Positions 42,416-49,602 of a DNA stretch of 64,000 nt are shown here, one piece after another (the stretch's first letter is position 1; the number at the start of each line of letters is the position of its first letter). The DNA lies in assembly GCA_020634395.1 (NCBI GenBank), contig JACKBU010000027.1:1-64000 (forward strand). The letters run 5' to 3'. The notes under the pieces are model-generated. The model was not told the origin of the DNA and did no database searches. It saw only the letters and a program-made list of their open reading frames with translations. The position numbers and the translations under genes were made by a program. The DNA comes from Ardenticatenaceae bacterium. GTDB lineage: Bacteria > Chloroflexota > Anaerolineae > Promineifilales > Promineifilaceae.

Positions 42416-42981
42416 GTCCGAATGCGGTAGGCGGCTGCCTGGCGGTCCTGGCTGCTGCCGGTGAGCAAAAGCTGGAAGAGACGGGTGATGGGAGAAGGCT
42501 GGATTTTTTCGATGCTGACGAGCTGCATATCGCGCAGGTCGCCGTCGGTGGTGAAGCGGGCCTGGAGGTAAATGCCTAACGGCCGTGACACAATCAGCGC
42601 CACGACCACGGCCAGCACGGCTGAGGGCAGGGCATTGGCGATAACAGAGAGGTCCAGCGACGGCCGTCGCTGCCGCCTTTGCTCCAGGGCCAGCGTCGTC
42701 TGGGCGGCCAGGGTGGCCATGGTGGCTGTGGTGAGCAGCACGGTACCGCAGTTGGGATGCACCGCCAGGCCGCTCTCGCCGCCCTTCATGCGCCGGTACG
42801 CTTCCTCCACGGCGTTAAACACGTCCTCCTGCGACACGCTGCCATAAATATTCAGGTGAAAACCGCGATGATCCGAATTGCCCTGCGCGCTAAAATCCCT
42901 GTGCTTCTCGCTGAGCACGTGGATGGTGGCGTGTTCCAACCCGTGGTTACGTTGTATCCGGCTAATGGTTTCTGAAAGCAT
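42406..42981 (-). CDS. DUF6391-type membrane protein
   Basis: 191 residues from the ATG at 42981 (GGAGGTAATT upstream); the frame runs to 43020. The N-terminal soluble part contains NHGLEHATIHVLSEK and GLAVHPNCGTVLLTTATMATLAAQ. Conserved His and Cys residues suggest metal or cofactor binding. One or two hydrophobic helices follow (about 75-100 and 118-135). The family is known only as a domain of unknown function. It lies between MurE and HolA on the same strand. Confidence 0.72.
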   Translation of the reverse strand: MLSETISRIQRNHGLEHATIHVLSEKHRDFSAQGNSDHRGFHLNIYGSVSQEDVFNAVEEAYRRMKGGESGLAVHPNCGTVLLTTATMATLAAQTTLALEQRRQRRPSLDLSVIANALPSAVLAVVVALIVSRPLGIYLQARFTTDGDLRDMQLVSIEKIQPSPITRLFQLLLTGSSQDRQAAAYRIRTKG

Positions 42982-43022
42982 AATTACCTCCACAGAATGG
43001 TCAAATGTTAATCGGGGCAACT

Positions 43023-43069
43023 AGAGACTGGAGATTGGAGATTGTTGGAAGCTCCAATCTCCAGTCTCT
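43023..43069. repeat. Perfect 18-bp inverted repeat of GGAGATT family
   Basis: AGAGACTGGAGATTGGAG (43023-43040) and CTCCAATCTCCAGTCTCT (43052-43069). The right arm includes two bases of the murE stop codon, so the murE C-terminus (KEIGD) is encoded at the edge of the repeat. Confidence 0.8.
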
Positions 43070-44774
43070 AATCGCCAATCTCCTTAAACGTCGGCAAGCC
43101 CAGATTGGGCATGGGCTCATGGGCGAGGAAGGCTTTAACGGCCGTATACGCCGCCTGGCGATCATCCCAGGGATACTCCGTTGCGCCAAAGCACATGGTT
43201 TGCTCGTGGCCTTTGCCACAGATGAGCACCACGTCCTGCTTTTGAGCCAGCGTCAGAGCAAAATAGATGGCCGCACCGCGATCCGGCATCCGCCAGAAGG
43301 TCTGGCCTTCCACACCGCCCTGGCTGCGACAGCCAAAGGCCATCATCTCCAGGATGTCGTCCAGCGATTCCGTGCGCGGGTCTTCGGCTGTCAGAATCGT
43401 CACGTCAGCCTGCCGGATAGAGACTTCGGCCATCATGCGCCGTTTCTCCACGTCGCGCTTGCCCGCGCTGCCAAACACGGTGATGACACGGCCGTTATGA
43501 TCAGCCACCATCTGCCGCGCCGCAGCAATCGAGCGCGACAGGGAATTGGGCGTGTGGGCAAAATCCACAATCGTCAGAAAGGGCTGCCCGCCGGTAATGC
43601 GCTCCATGCGCCCTCTGACGCCGTACACCTTTTTTAGCCCTTCCTGTATCGCTTCGGGGCCAACCTGCAGCACGCGCGCAGCGGCCACGGCTGCCAGCAC
43701 ATTATACAGGTTAAACTCACCCAGCAGGTGCGAATAACAGGGAACCTTAAAGTCCATCTGCGCTTTTTGGGCTTCGCCGTGCAGCCTGCCCAATGGAAAA
43801 TCAAAGTAGACCTCGAACCATGTCTTGTCGGCTTCGTAACTCACTTTTTTAGCCGTCACGTCGGCGGCGCTGCTCAGGCCATAAGTCACCTGATGGGGCA
43901 CGGGGATGGCCGCCAGACGGCCGTAAGAACTGTCGTCGAGGTTGAGCACGGCCGTTTTCCCCACGTTCTGTTTCGCCGGATTGTGGCTGGGAATGGTCCA
44001 GTCATCCAGCAGCAGGCTGGTGAACAGGCGCGACTTGGCGGCAAAGTAGCCTTCGTAGTTGCCATGATAGTCCAGGTGCTCGTGGGTGATGTTGGTGATC
44101 AGGGCGATGTCGAAGTCGACGGCCGTTACCCGGTGCTGCGCCAGACCGTGCGACGTCGATTCCAGAATGCAGTGGGTCAGCCCGGCGTCCACCATGCGGC
44201 GCAGATAGCGCTGCACCACCGGCGCTTCCGGCGTGGTGACGTGCGGCGCGAGCGGCTCCTCTTGCTCGCCGACCACCGCTTTGAGCGTGCTCAGCAACCC
44301 TACCCGCAGTCCGGCCGTTTGCAAAATGCTGTGCAGCAGGCTACTGGTTGTCGTTTTACCGTCCGTGCCGGTAATGCCGATCATCACCAGTTGGCGGCCG
44401 GGGAAGCCTTCCCAGGCGGCGGCCAGCCAGGCCAGCGCTACGGCCGTATCCGCTACCTCCACATAAGCCACGTCGGGCGGAATGGTCAGGTCAAAATGGG
44501 CCGCCGGGCGCTGCGCCAGAATCATGCTGGCCCCGCGCGCCAGCGCCTGCCCGATGTATGGGTGGCCGTCACTGGTGGCCCGCACCCTAGCCACAAAACA
44601 GGCTCCCGGCGCCACTTCGTTGGTGTTTTCCGTCAGGTGGGTCAGCGATATGTCCGGCCCGTCGTAGGCGGGCGGCTGGGGATGATTGGTGCCGCGCACG
44701 GCCGTGGCCCAATCAGCCAAAAGCTGCTTGAGAGAGCGCGTCTCGGCAGGGGTGGAGGGGAGCAGATCGTTCAT
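43068..44774 (-). CDS. murE: MurE-type UDP-MurNAc-tripeptide synthetase
   Basis: 568 residues, longer than the usual ~490. A Mur ligase N-terminal domain is followed by the ATP loop GITGTDGKTTTSSLLHSIL (about 155-175), the carbamylated-lysine and UDP contacts (ITNITHEHLDYHGNYEGYFAAKSRLF) and the domain-3 motif VFGSAGKRDVEKRRMM. Where Dap-specific MurE has DNPR, the sequence reads EDPR (TAEDPRTESL). That fits a non-Dap diamino acid such as ornithine, reported in Chloroflexota walls, but the residue rule is inferred. It starts 12 bp after the DUF711 gene. Confidence 0.88.
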   Translation of the reverse strand: MNDLLPSTPAETRSLKQLLADWATAVRGTNHPQPPAYDGPDISLTHLTENTNEVAPGACFVARVRATSDGHPYIGQALARGASMILAQRPAAHFDLTIPPDVAYVEVADTAVALAWLAAAWEGFPGRQLVMIGITGTDGKTTTSSLLHSILQTAGLRVGLLSTLKAVVGEQEEPLAPHVTTPEAPVVQRYLRRMVDAGLTHCILESTSHGLAQHRVTAVDFDIALITNITHEHLDYHGNYEGYFAAKSRLFTSLLLDDWTIPSHNPAKQNVGKTAVLNLDDSSYGRLAAIPVPHQVTYGLSSAADVTAKKVSYEADKTWFEVYFDFPLGRLHGEAQKAQMDFKVPCYSHLLGEFNLYNVLAAVAAARVLQVGPEAIQEGLKKVYGVRGRMERITGGQPFLTIVDFAHTPNSLSRSIAAARQMVADHNGRVITVFGSAGKRDVEKRRMMAEVSIRQADVTILTAEDPRTESLDDILEMMAFGCRSQGGVEGQTFWRMPDRGAAIYFALTLAQKQDVVLICGKGHEQTMCFGATEYPWDDRQAAYTAVKAFLAHEPMPNLGLPTFKEIGD

Positions 44775-44786
44775 AGGCTGGTTACT

Positions 44787-45983
44787 TTAGCGGTTAATTT
44801 TCTGGATGTCCAGTAGGGACGGCCGTTCCCCATCGCTCATTAAGCCAGTGACACCGTCGGACACGGTCATCACCCGGCTGGGGGCGAAGTAGGGGAAGTC
44901 AAACGTTACCGGGTCACCAGCCGCCAGGCCGGGCAAAGGCATCAGGCGCGCCGTCAGCGGTTTGCCCAGGCGGGAGGCCAGCATGGCCACATCAAGCAAA
45001 ATCCCGGCCAGGCTTTCCGTGCTGATGTCGCCGGGCAGCGGCACGGTATCCAACCCCACGCCGCACACGGCCGCATAACTCAGCAAATCCTGCACCGTCA
45101 CCAGCCCGTCCCCGGCCCGCCGCGCCAGAATGCTGTCCTCCAGCACCGGCAGCATCAGTCCGGAAAAGCCGCAGCGCCGGAAGCGGGCGCGGCCAATCGC
45201 CTCGGTCACAAAGCCGGCGGCGAACAGGCTGCCGTGCGCGCCGAGGTGGGGCAGGCCGAGCGCTTCCAGCGCCCCGGCCAGGCTTTTGTCGTCGGTGGGA
45301 TAAGGGGCCAGCGAGAAATCGAGGCCGCGAAACGGCAGGCCAAACTGCGCGGCTAATTCGGCGGCGACGGCCGTGATCTGGTCTGCGGCCGTTTCCATGG
45401 CGGCGACGAGATTGGCGCGCGCTTCTTCCAGCGTGCGGCTGGCGGCGATGGCGTTTTGGGCCAGATCGGCCGCTTCGATGGCCAGGGCAAAGCCGGGCGC
45501 GCCGCCATCGTGATAGGCCACGGGGAAGAAGGGCGAGCCGGACGGGCAGTTGGCCAAGGCGGCGAAGTAGAGATTACCGAAGCCGTTGGCCTGCAAGGCG
45601 CTGATCTGCCGGATGAGGCGGGCGATCTGGTGGCAGCGGGCGGGGGAGATACGACCGTTTATATCGGCAATCTCGGCCGTCATAAACAGGGCATCGCTGG
45701 CGCCCAACATCTGCGGGATGGCTGCCAGCCACGCCGGGTCATGGTGCAGTTGCACGGGGCCAAGGCTGGCGTAGTCGAAGCCCAGGGCGGCGAGGGAAGA
45801 TTGGAGATTGGAGACTGAAGATTGGAGATTGCCGGATGGCAGCCAGTCGGGGAAGGGGGGAAAGGCGGCGCGGGCGGACTGCACCGGATAGGGGAAGGCG
45901 GTGCGCCCCGCGGCTAGAAATCCGGCCACGTTGTCCGGCAGCGTGTCCCAATTGCTGAATACGGTGATTGAGCGAATATCCAT
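44787..45983 (-). CDS. DUF711 family protein containing repeat-derived insert
   Basis: 398 residues from the ATG at 45983 (a GTG at 46004 is the alternative). DUF711/UPF0210 features are SITVFSNW, FGLPFRGLDFSLAPYPTDDKSLAGALEALG and VPLPGDISTESLAGILLDVAMLA near the C-terminus. Function is not established for this family; structurally it relates to pyruvate formate-lyase-like barrels. Residues about 52-66 (NLQSSVSNLQSSL) are encoded by the GATTGGA repeat at 45798-45834, unlike anything expected in the family. Adjacent to MurE with a 12-bp gap. Confidence 0.8.
   Translation of the reverse strand: MDIRSITVFSNWDTLPDNVAGFLAAGRTAFPYPVQSARAAFPPFPDWLPSGNLQSSVSNLQSSLAALGFDYASLGPVQLHHDPAWLAAIPQMLGASDALFMTAEIADINGRISPARCHQIARLIRQISALQANGFGNLYFAALANCPSGSPFFPVAYHDGGAPGFALAIEAADLAQNAIAASRTLEEARANLVAAMETAADQITAVAAELAAQFGLPFRGLDFSLAPYPTDDKSLAGALEALGLPHLGAHGSLFAAGFVTEAIGRARFRRCGFSGLMLPVLEDSILARRAGDGLVTVQDLLSYAAVCGVGLDTVPLPGDISTESLAGILLDVAMLASRLGKPLTARLMPLPGLAAGDPVTFDFPYFAPSRVMTVSDGVTGLMSDGERPSLLDIQKINR
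45798..45834. repeat. GATTGGA heptamer repeat inside the DUF711 coding sequence
   Basis: Plus strand GAAGATTGGAGATTGG followed by AGACTGAAGATTGGAGATT gives five imperfect 7-bp units, in the same family as the intergenic hairpins at 38463, 41332, 43023 and 47734. On the minus strand it encodes two near-identical blocks NLQSSVS and NLQSSLA of 21 bp each, leaving the frame intact. Confidence 0.8.
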
Positions 45984-46076
45984 TGTGTTTTGCTGGGGGG
46001 ACACGGTTTAGATGAACACGGATTTTTACCCATGAATATCCATGTTCATCCAATCCGTGCCATCTGTGCCTACTCT

Positions 46077-47666
46077 TTAAGCAACGGCCGTTGCGCCGCC
46101 CCGCCTGTTATCTCCGGCGGCCACCAGACGGCCGTCGTCGGTGCGGGAGACGCTGTGCGCGCCGCCAAAGTAGATGCTGCGAGTGGGCCAGCGGTTGACA
46201 GGGTAGCCCAGTGCTTCCAGTTCGGCCACGGCCGTTTCATCATACCCATGTTCGCACTGCAGTACGCCATTTTCGATGTGGACGCGGGCTGTGTTCACGG
46301 CCTCGTGCAGCGGCAGGCCAAAATCAAGCAGATTGCTGAGCACCTGCATGATGGCGCTGCGAATGCGCACACTGCCGCCGCTGCCCAAAACCAGGCGTGT
46401 CTGTCCATTTTTCAGGACGATGGTCGGCGTCATCATGGTGGGCAGGCGCTGCCCGGCGGGGCGGGTGTGGAAGCCGTTGGGGTGCAAGTCCTCCTCGCCG
46501 AGCATGTTGTTGGGGATGTAGCCCGTGCCGGGCACCACATACCCGGCCGATTCTCCGGCCGTCGTTGTCAGGCTGACGGCCAGCCCATCGCCATCGATCA
46601 CGCTGAGGTGGCTGGTGTTGTTGGCGCTTTTTGGCTCGGTCAGATGGGTGGAGGGGGTCTTGTCGTAGATGGCTGCTTCCACTTCCGTATGGTAACGGGC
46701 GACAAAATCGTCGCTGAGGAAATGGGCCAGCGCTTCTTCCACCGGCAGCGCTTCGCTGTCACGGTCCCAATGGGCGCGGACGCGGGTGGTGGCGGCCATT
46801 ACTTCGTATAGCAACTGAAGGTGAACGGCGGAGCCGTGCCGATATTGGCGCACGTTGAAGCCGGAGAGCAGCTTCATGGTGAAGGCGGTGAGCACGCCGC
46901 CGGTGGAGCTGGGCGGCGGCAGCAGCAGCTCAAACTCGCGGTAGGGCAGGCGGATGGAAGGCAGTTGACGCACTTCGTAGCGGGCCAGATCGGCGGCTGT
47001 GAGCAGGCCGCCGTGGGCCTGCTGGTCGGCGAGGATGGCCTGGGCCAGACGGCCGTCGCGGGCATAATCCGCGCCTTCTCCTGCCAGCGTGCGCAGCGTG
47101 TCGGCCAGGTGGGGAATGTGCAGGTGTTCGCCGGGCTGGATGATACGGCCGTTCGCGGCAAAAATGGCGCGCATCCCGGCGGTATGGGTGTAAAGAGGCG
47201 CCAGCAGTTTGCACGTGTCAGCCTGGAACGGCTCGATAGCAACCCCCTGTTCGGCCAGTTCGATGGCCGGCTGCAGCAAGGCGGCCAGGGGCAGACGGCC
47301 GTGATTGCTGGCCAGGGTGCAAAGCCCGGCGATGTTGCCGGGCACGGCCACGGAGGCGCGTCCCAGGTGGAAATCTTGCGTCGTCGCGCCAAAGTCGATG
47401 GTGACTTTTTGAAAATCCAGGCTGGCAGGCGGACGGCCGTCCAGTCCGGGGGTGGTGGAGAAAAAATCGTAGACGAGGGAACGGCCATTTTGTGGATCGA
47501 AGATGTGGGCGATGCCGCTGCCACCCAGGTGAACGACGCCGGTTTCGGCGATGAAGGAGGCAAAAGCGGCGGCGACGGCGGCGTCGACGGCGTTGCCGCC
47601 CTGGCGAAGGATGGTGGCTCCGGCAACGGCCGTTTCCGGTCCGCCGGCAGAAATAACTCCTGGCAT
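46077..47666 (-). CDS. ggt: Gamma-glutamyltransferase
   Basis: 529 residues from the ATG at 47666 (AAGGAGAAATGC upstream); the frame runs on to 47924 without a start signal. The N-terminal segment GGPETAVAGATILRQGGNAVDAAVAAAFASF is typical. The autocatalytic cleavage site lies in NNTSHLSVIDGDG, where Thr351 becomes the nucleophile of the small subunit. GSGGSVRIRSAIMQVL near the end is the substrate pocket. It transfers or hydrolyses gamma-glutamyl groups, for example of glutathione. No clear signal peptide, so a cytosolic or non-classical location is implied. Confidence 0.93.
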   Translation of the reverse strand: MPGVISAGGPETAVAGATILRQGGNAVDAAVAAAFASFIAETGVVHLGGSGIAHIFDPQNGRSLVYDFFSTTPGLDGRPPASLDFQKVTIDFGATTQDFHLGRASVAVPGNIAGLCTLASNHGRLPLAALLQPAIELAEQGVAIEPFQADTCKLLAPLYTHTAGMRAIFAANGRIIQPGEHLHIPHLADTLRTLAGEGADYARDGRLAQAILADQQAHGGLLTAADLARYEVRQLPSIRLPYREFELLLPPPSSTGGVLTAFTMKLLSGFNVRQYRHGSAVHLQLLYEVMAATTRVRAHWDRDSEALPVEEALAHFLSDDFVARYHTEVEAAIYDKTPSTHLTEPKSANNTSHLSVIDGDGLAVSLTTTAGESAGYVVPGTGYIPNNMLGEEDLHPNGFHTRPAGQRLPTMMTPTIVLKNGQTRLVLGSGGSVRIRSAIMQVLSNLLDFGLPLHEAVNTARVHIENGVLQCEHGYDETAVAELEALGYPVNRWPTRSIYFGGAHSVSRTDDGRLVAAGDNRRGGATAVA

Positions 47667-47733
47667 GCATTTCTCCTTGCTGTGAGGTTGTTTGCCTGAT
47701 TTTACCAACTTGCCTGAGAAATGCAGGGGGAGA

Positions 47734-47757
47734 TCGGGGATTGGAGATTGGGGGAAG
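47734..47757. repeat. GGGATTGGAGATTGGGG partial repeat
   Basis: A short member of the GGAGATT/GATTGGA family between the divergent ggt and regulator genes. Unlike others it has no opposing arm here. Confidence 0.5.
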
Positions 47758-47766
47758 AAATGCTTG

Positions 47767-47846
47767 ACAAGCAATAGAGTATGGATTATCATATCAGATA
47801 TCATTATCAAATATGGTAATGTTCGTAATATTGATAACTTTATAAG
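47767..47846. promoter_or_regulatory. AT-rich leader and candidate autoregulatory site of the ABC locus regulator
   Basis: TATCATATCAGATATCATTATC at about 47785-47806 is given here only by its parts: ATATCAGATAT is a dyad, followed by ATTATCAAATATGGTAATG with further half-sites ATTATC and GGTAAT. Such dyads upstream of an ArsR/HTH_20-type gene are typical autoregulatory operators. The ribosome site TATAAGGATG precedes the ATG at 47855. Confidence 0.4.
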
Positions 47847-47854
47847 GATGAGTG

Positions 47855-48388
47855 ATGAAAAAGGCTGATTTGATTTTGCATCCGGTGCGCTTTCGCATTT
47901 TGCAGGCGCTGGCAGGAGAAACACTGACTACTCAGGAAGTTGCCGACCGGCTGCCCGACGTACCGAAATCGTCCATTTACCGGCACTTGAAGCTGCTGCT
48001 AGAAGGCGAGATGATCGCTGTGGCAGAAGCCCGGCTGGTGAATGGTATCCAGGAAAAGACGTATGAGCTGGCGCAACGGCCGTATCTGAATGCCGACGAC
48101 ATGGCCAACCTGAGCGCGGCCGAGCACACACAGTTCTTCACGACCTATCTCATGAACGTGCTGCGCGAGTTTAGCGACTACCTGGAATCGACGGAAGCAG
48201 AAACGGGCAGCCTGGATCTGCAGGCCGACCGCGTGGGGTATACGGAAGCTGTGTTTTATGCCACACCGGAGGAAATGGATGCCTGGGGTGCGGAGTTAAA
48301 TGCGGCTCTGGCTAAAGTGGCGGCGAACGGGCCGGGAAACGGCCGTGTCAAACGCAGTTTCGCTTTCATCAGCCATCCCCTCAAATAA
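47855..48388 (+). CDS. ArsR-like winged-helix regulator of the adjacent ABC locus
   Basis: 177 residues from the ATG at 47855 (a GTG precedes it). The N-terminal 70 residues form a winged helix: HPVRFRILQALAGETLTTQEVADRLPDVPKSSIYRHLKLLLEGEMI. The C-terminal half (about 75-170) resembles the effector part of YdfF-like or HTH_20 regulators and contains no cysteine metal site. It heads a plus-strand run with PLDNc, ABC ATPase and permease genes, with gaps of 23-29 bp or less, so it is probably the locus regulator. Confidence 0.82.
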   Translation: MKKADLILHPVRFRILQALAGETLTTQEVADRLPDVPKSSIYRHLKLLLEGEMIAVAEARLVNGIQEKTYELAQRPYLNADDMANLSAAEHTQFFTTYLMNVLREFSDYLESTEAETGSLDLQADRVGYTEAVFYATPEEMDAWGAELNAALAKVAANGPGNGRVKRSFAFISHPLK

Positions 48389-48411
48389 ACAAAACAAGGA
48401 ACGGTAATCAC

Positions 48412-48618
48412 ATGACTGGTTTGGAGTGGGTACAACAAAATCTGGCGCTGCTGCTGCCATTGATTATTTTGGAGTTCGCGTTAATTGTTGCCGCGCTGTT
48501 TGACCTGGCGCGCCGCTCCGCGCCCCGCGGGCCGAAGTGGGTCTGGGTTTTGGTCATCATCTTCCTCAACCTCATTGGCCCGATTGCCTACTTTTTGGTA
48601 GGGCGTGGCGAGGACTAG
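48412..48618 (+). CDS. Small PLDNc-domain membrane protein
   Basis: 68 residues with an AAGGAAC ribosome site. Two hydrophobic helices (about 12-33 and 45-64) flank RRSAPRGPKWVWVLVIIFLNLIGPIAYFLVGRGED, the phospholipase D N-terminal (PLDNc) signature. In Bacillus the counterpart YxlE sits before the ABC genes yxlF and yxlG and helps negatively control SigY. The same gene order is seen here: small PLDNc protein, ATPase, permease. Confidence 0.85.
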   Translation: MTGLEWVQQNLALLLPLIILEFALIVAALFDLARRSAPRGPKWVWVLVIIFLNLIGPIAYFLVGRGED

Positions 48619-48647
48619 AAGTTTCAGGATGAAGGATGGGGGCGAAC

Positions 48648-49589
48648 ATGAACCAACCGGCAATTCTTTGCGAGAAACTGAGCAAGCAGTACGGTGAGGT
48701 ATGTGCGCTGGACGGGCTGGATCTGGCCGTGCCGGCCGGATCGGTGTTTGGCTTTTTGGGGCGCAACGGGGCCGGTAAAACGACGACGATTCGTCTGCTT
48801 ACCGGCCTGGCGCGCCCCACGTCCGGCACGGCCTGGATTCAGGGCGTGGAAACTACCCGCACCGACAGCGCGGCGCGGACGACCTTTGGGTATCTGCCGC
48901 AAGATCCGGCGTTTTACAACTGGATGACGCCGTTGGAGTACCTGGACTACGTAGGGCGTATTTTTGACCTGGATGGCAAAACACGCAAGCAGCGTATTGA
49001 CGAGGTGCTGGCGCTGGTAGACCTGGCGGATGCGGCCAAGCGGCGCATCGGTGGTTTTTCCGGGGGAATGGGGCAGCGGTTGGGCATCGCCCAGGCGCTG
49101 CTGCACCGGCCCCCGGTGTTGTTTCTGGATGAGCCGACAAGCGCGCTGGACCCGGCCGGCCGCTACGAGGTGCTGGAATTGATCAGCCAACTGCGCGGCG
49201 AGGTGACGGTGTTTTTGTCGAGCCATATCCTGGCCGACGTGGAGCGGGTATGCGATACGGTAGGCATCATCCACAAGGGCAAGCTGCTGCTGGTGGCCGA
49301 CCGGGACGAGTTGTTAGCGCGTTATGCGACCAACGTTATTGCTCTGACGCTGGACCGGCCGTGCGTGGCTTTACGGCCGTCGCTTGTAGGCGCTTTGGAG
49401 CAGGCAGAGTGGGTAACGGCCGTGACCGCAGACACCATCGATGAAACGGCCGTGCGCGTTACCGTCGCCAATCCCGACCAGGCCAAACAGCAGATACTGC
49501 CGCTGGTCCTGGCGCAGGGGGTGATATTGACGCGGTATGAATGGATACGGCCGTCGCTCGAAGAAGTCTTTTTGCAGATGAGTGAGTGA
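48648..49589 (+). CDS. ABC transporter ATPase (YxlF/CcmA-type)
   Basis: 313 residues from the ATG at 48648; an ATG at 48636 is the alternative. Walker A FLGRNGAGKTTTIRLLTG (about 37-54), the signature FSGGMGQRLGIAQAL and Walker B PPVLFLDEPTSALDP are all intact. The C-terminal region after the nucleotide domain resembles the DUF4162-type extension of drug and bacteriocin self-resistance exporters. Its permease follows 13 bp downstream. It carries four ACGGCCGT copies in the last 220 bp. Confidence 0.93.
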   Translation: MNQPAILCEKLSKQYGEVCALDGLDLAVPAGSVFGFLGRNGAGKTTTIRLLTGLARPTSGTAWIQGVETTRTDSAARTTFGYLPQDPAFYNWMTPLEYLDYVGRIFDLDGKTRKQRIDEVLALVDLADAAKRRIGGFSGGMGQRLGIAQALLHRPPVLFLDEPTSALDPAGRYEVLELISQLRGEVTVFLSSHILADVERVCDTVGIIHKGKLLLVADRDELLARYATNVIALTLDRPCVALRPSLVGALEQAEWVTAVTADTIDETAVRVTVANPDQAKQQILPLVLAQGVILTRYEWIRPSLEEVFLQMSE

Positions 49590-49602
49590 CGAAAGGTGAA
49601 CC

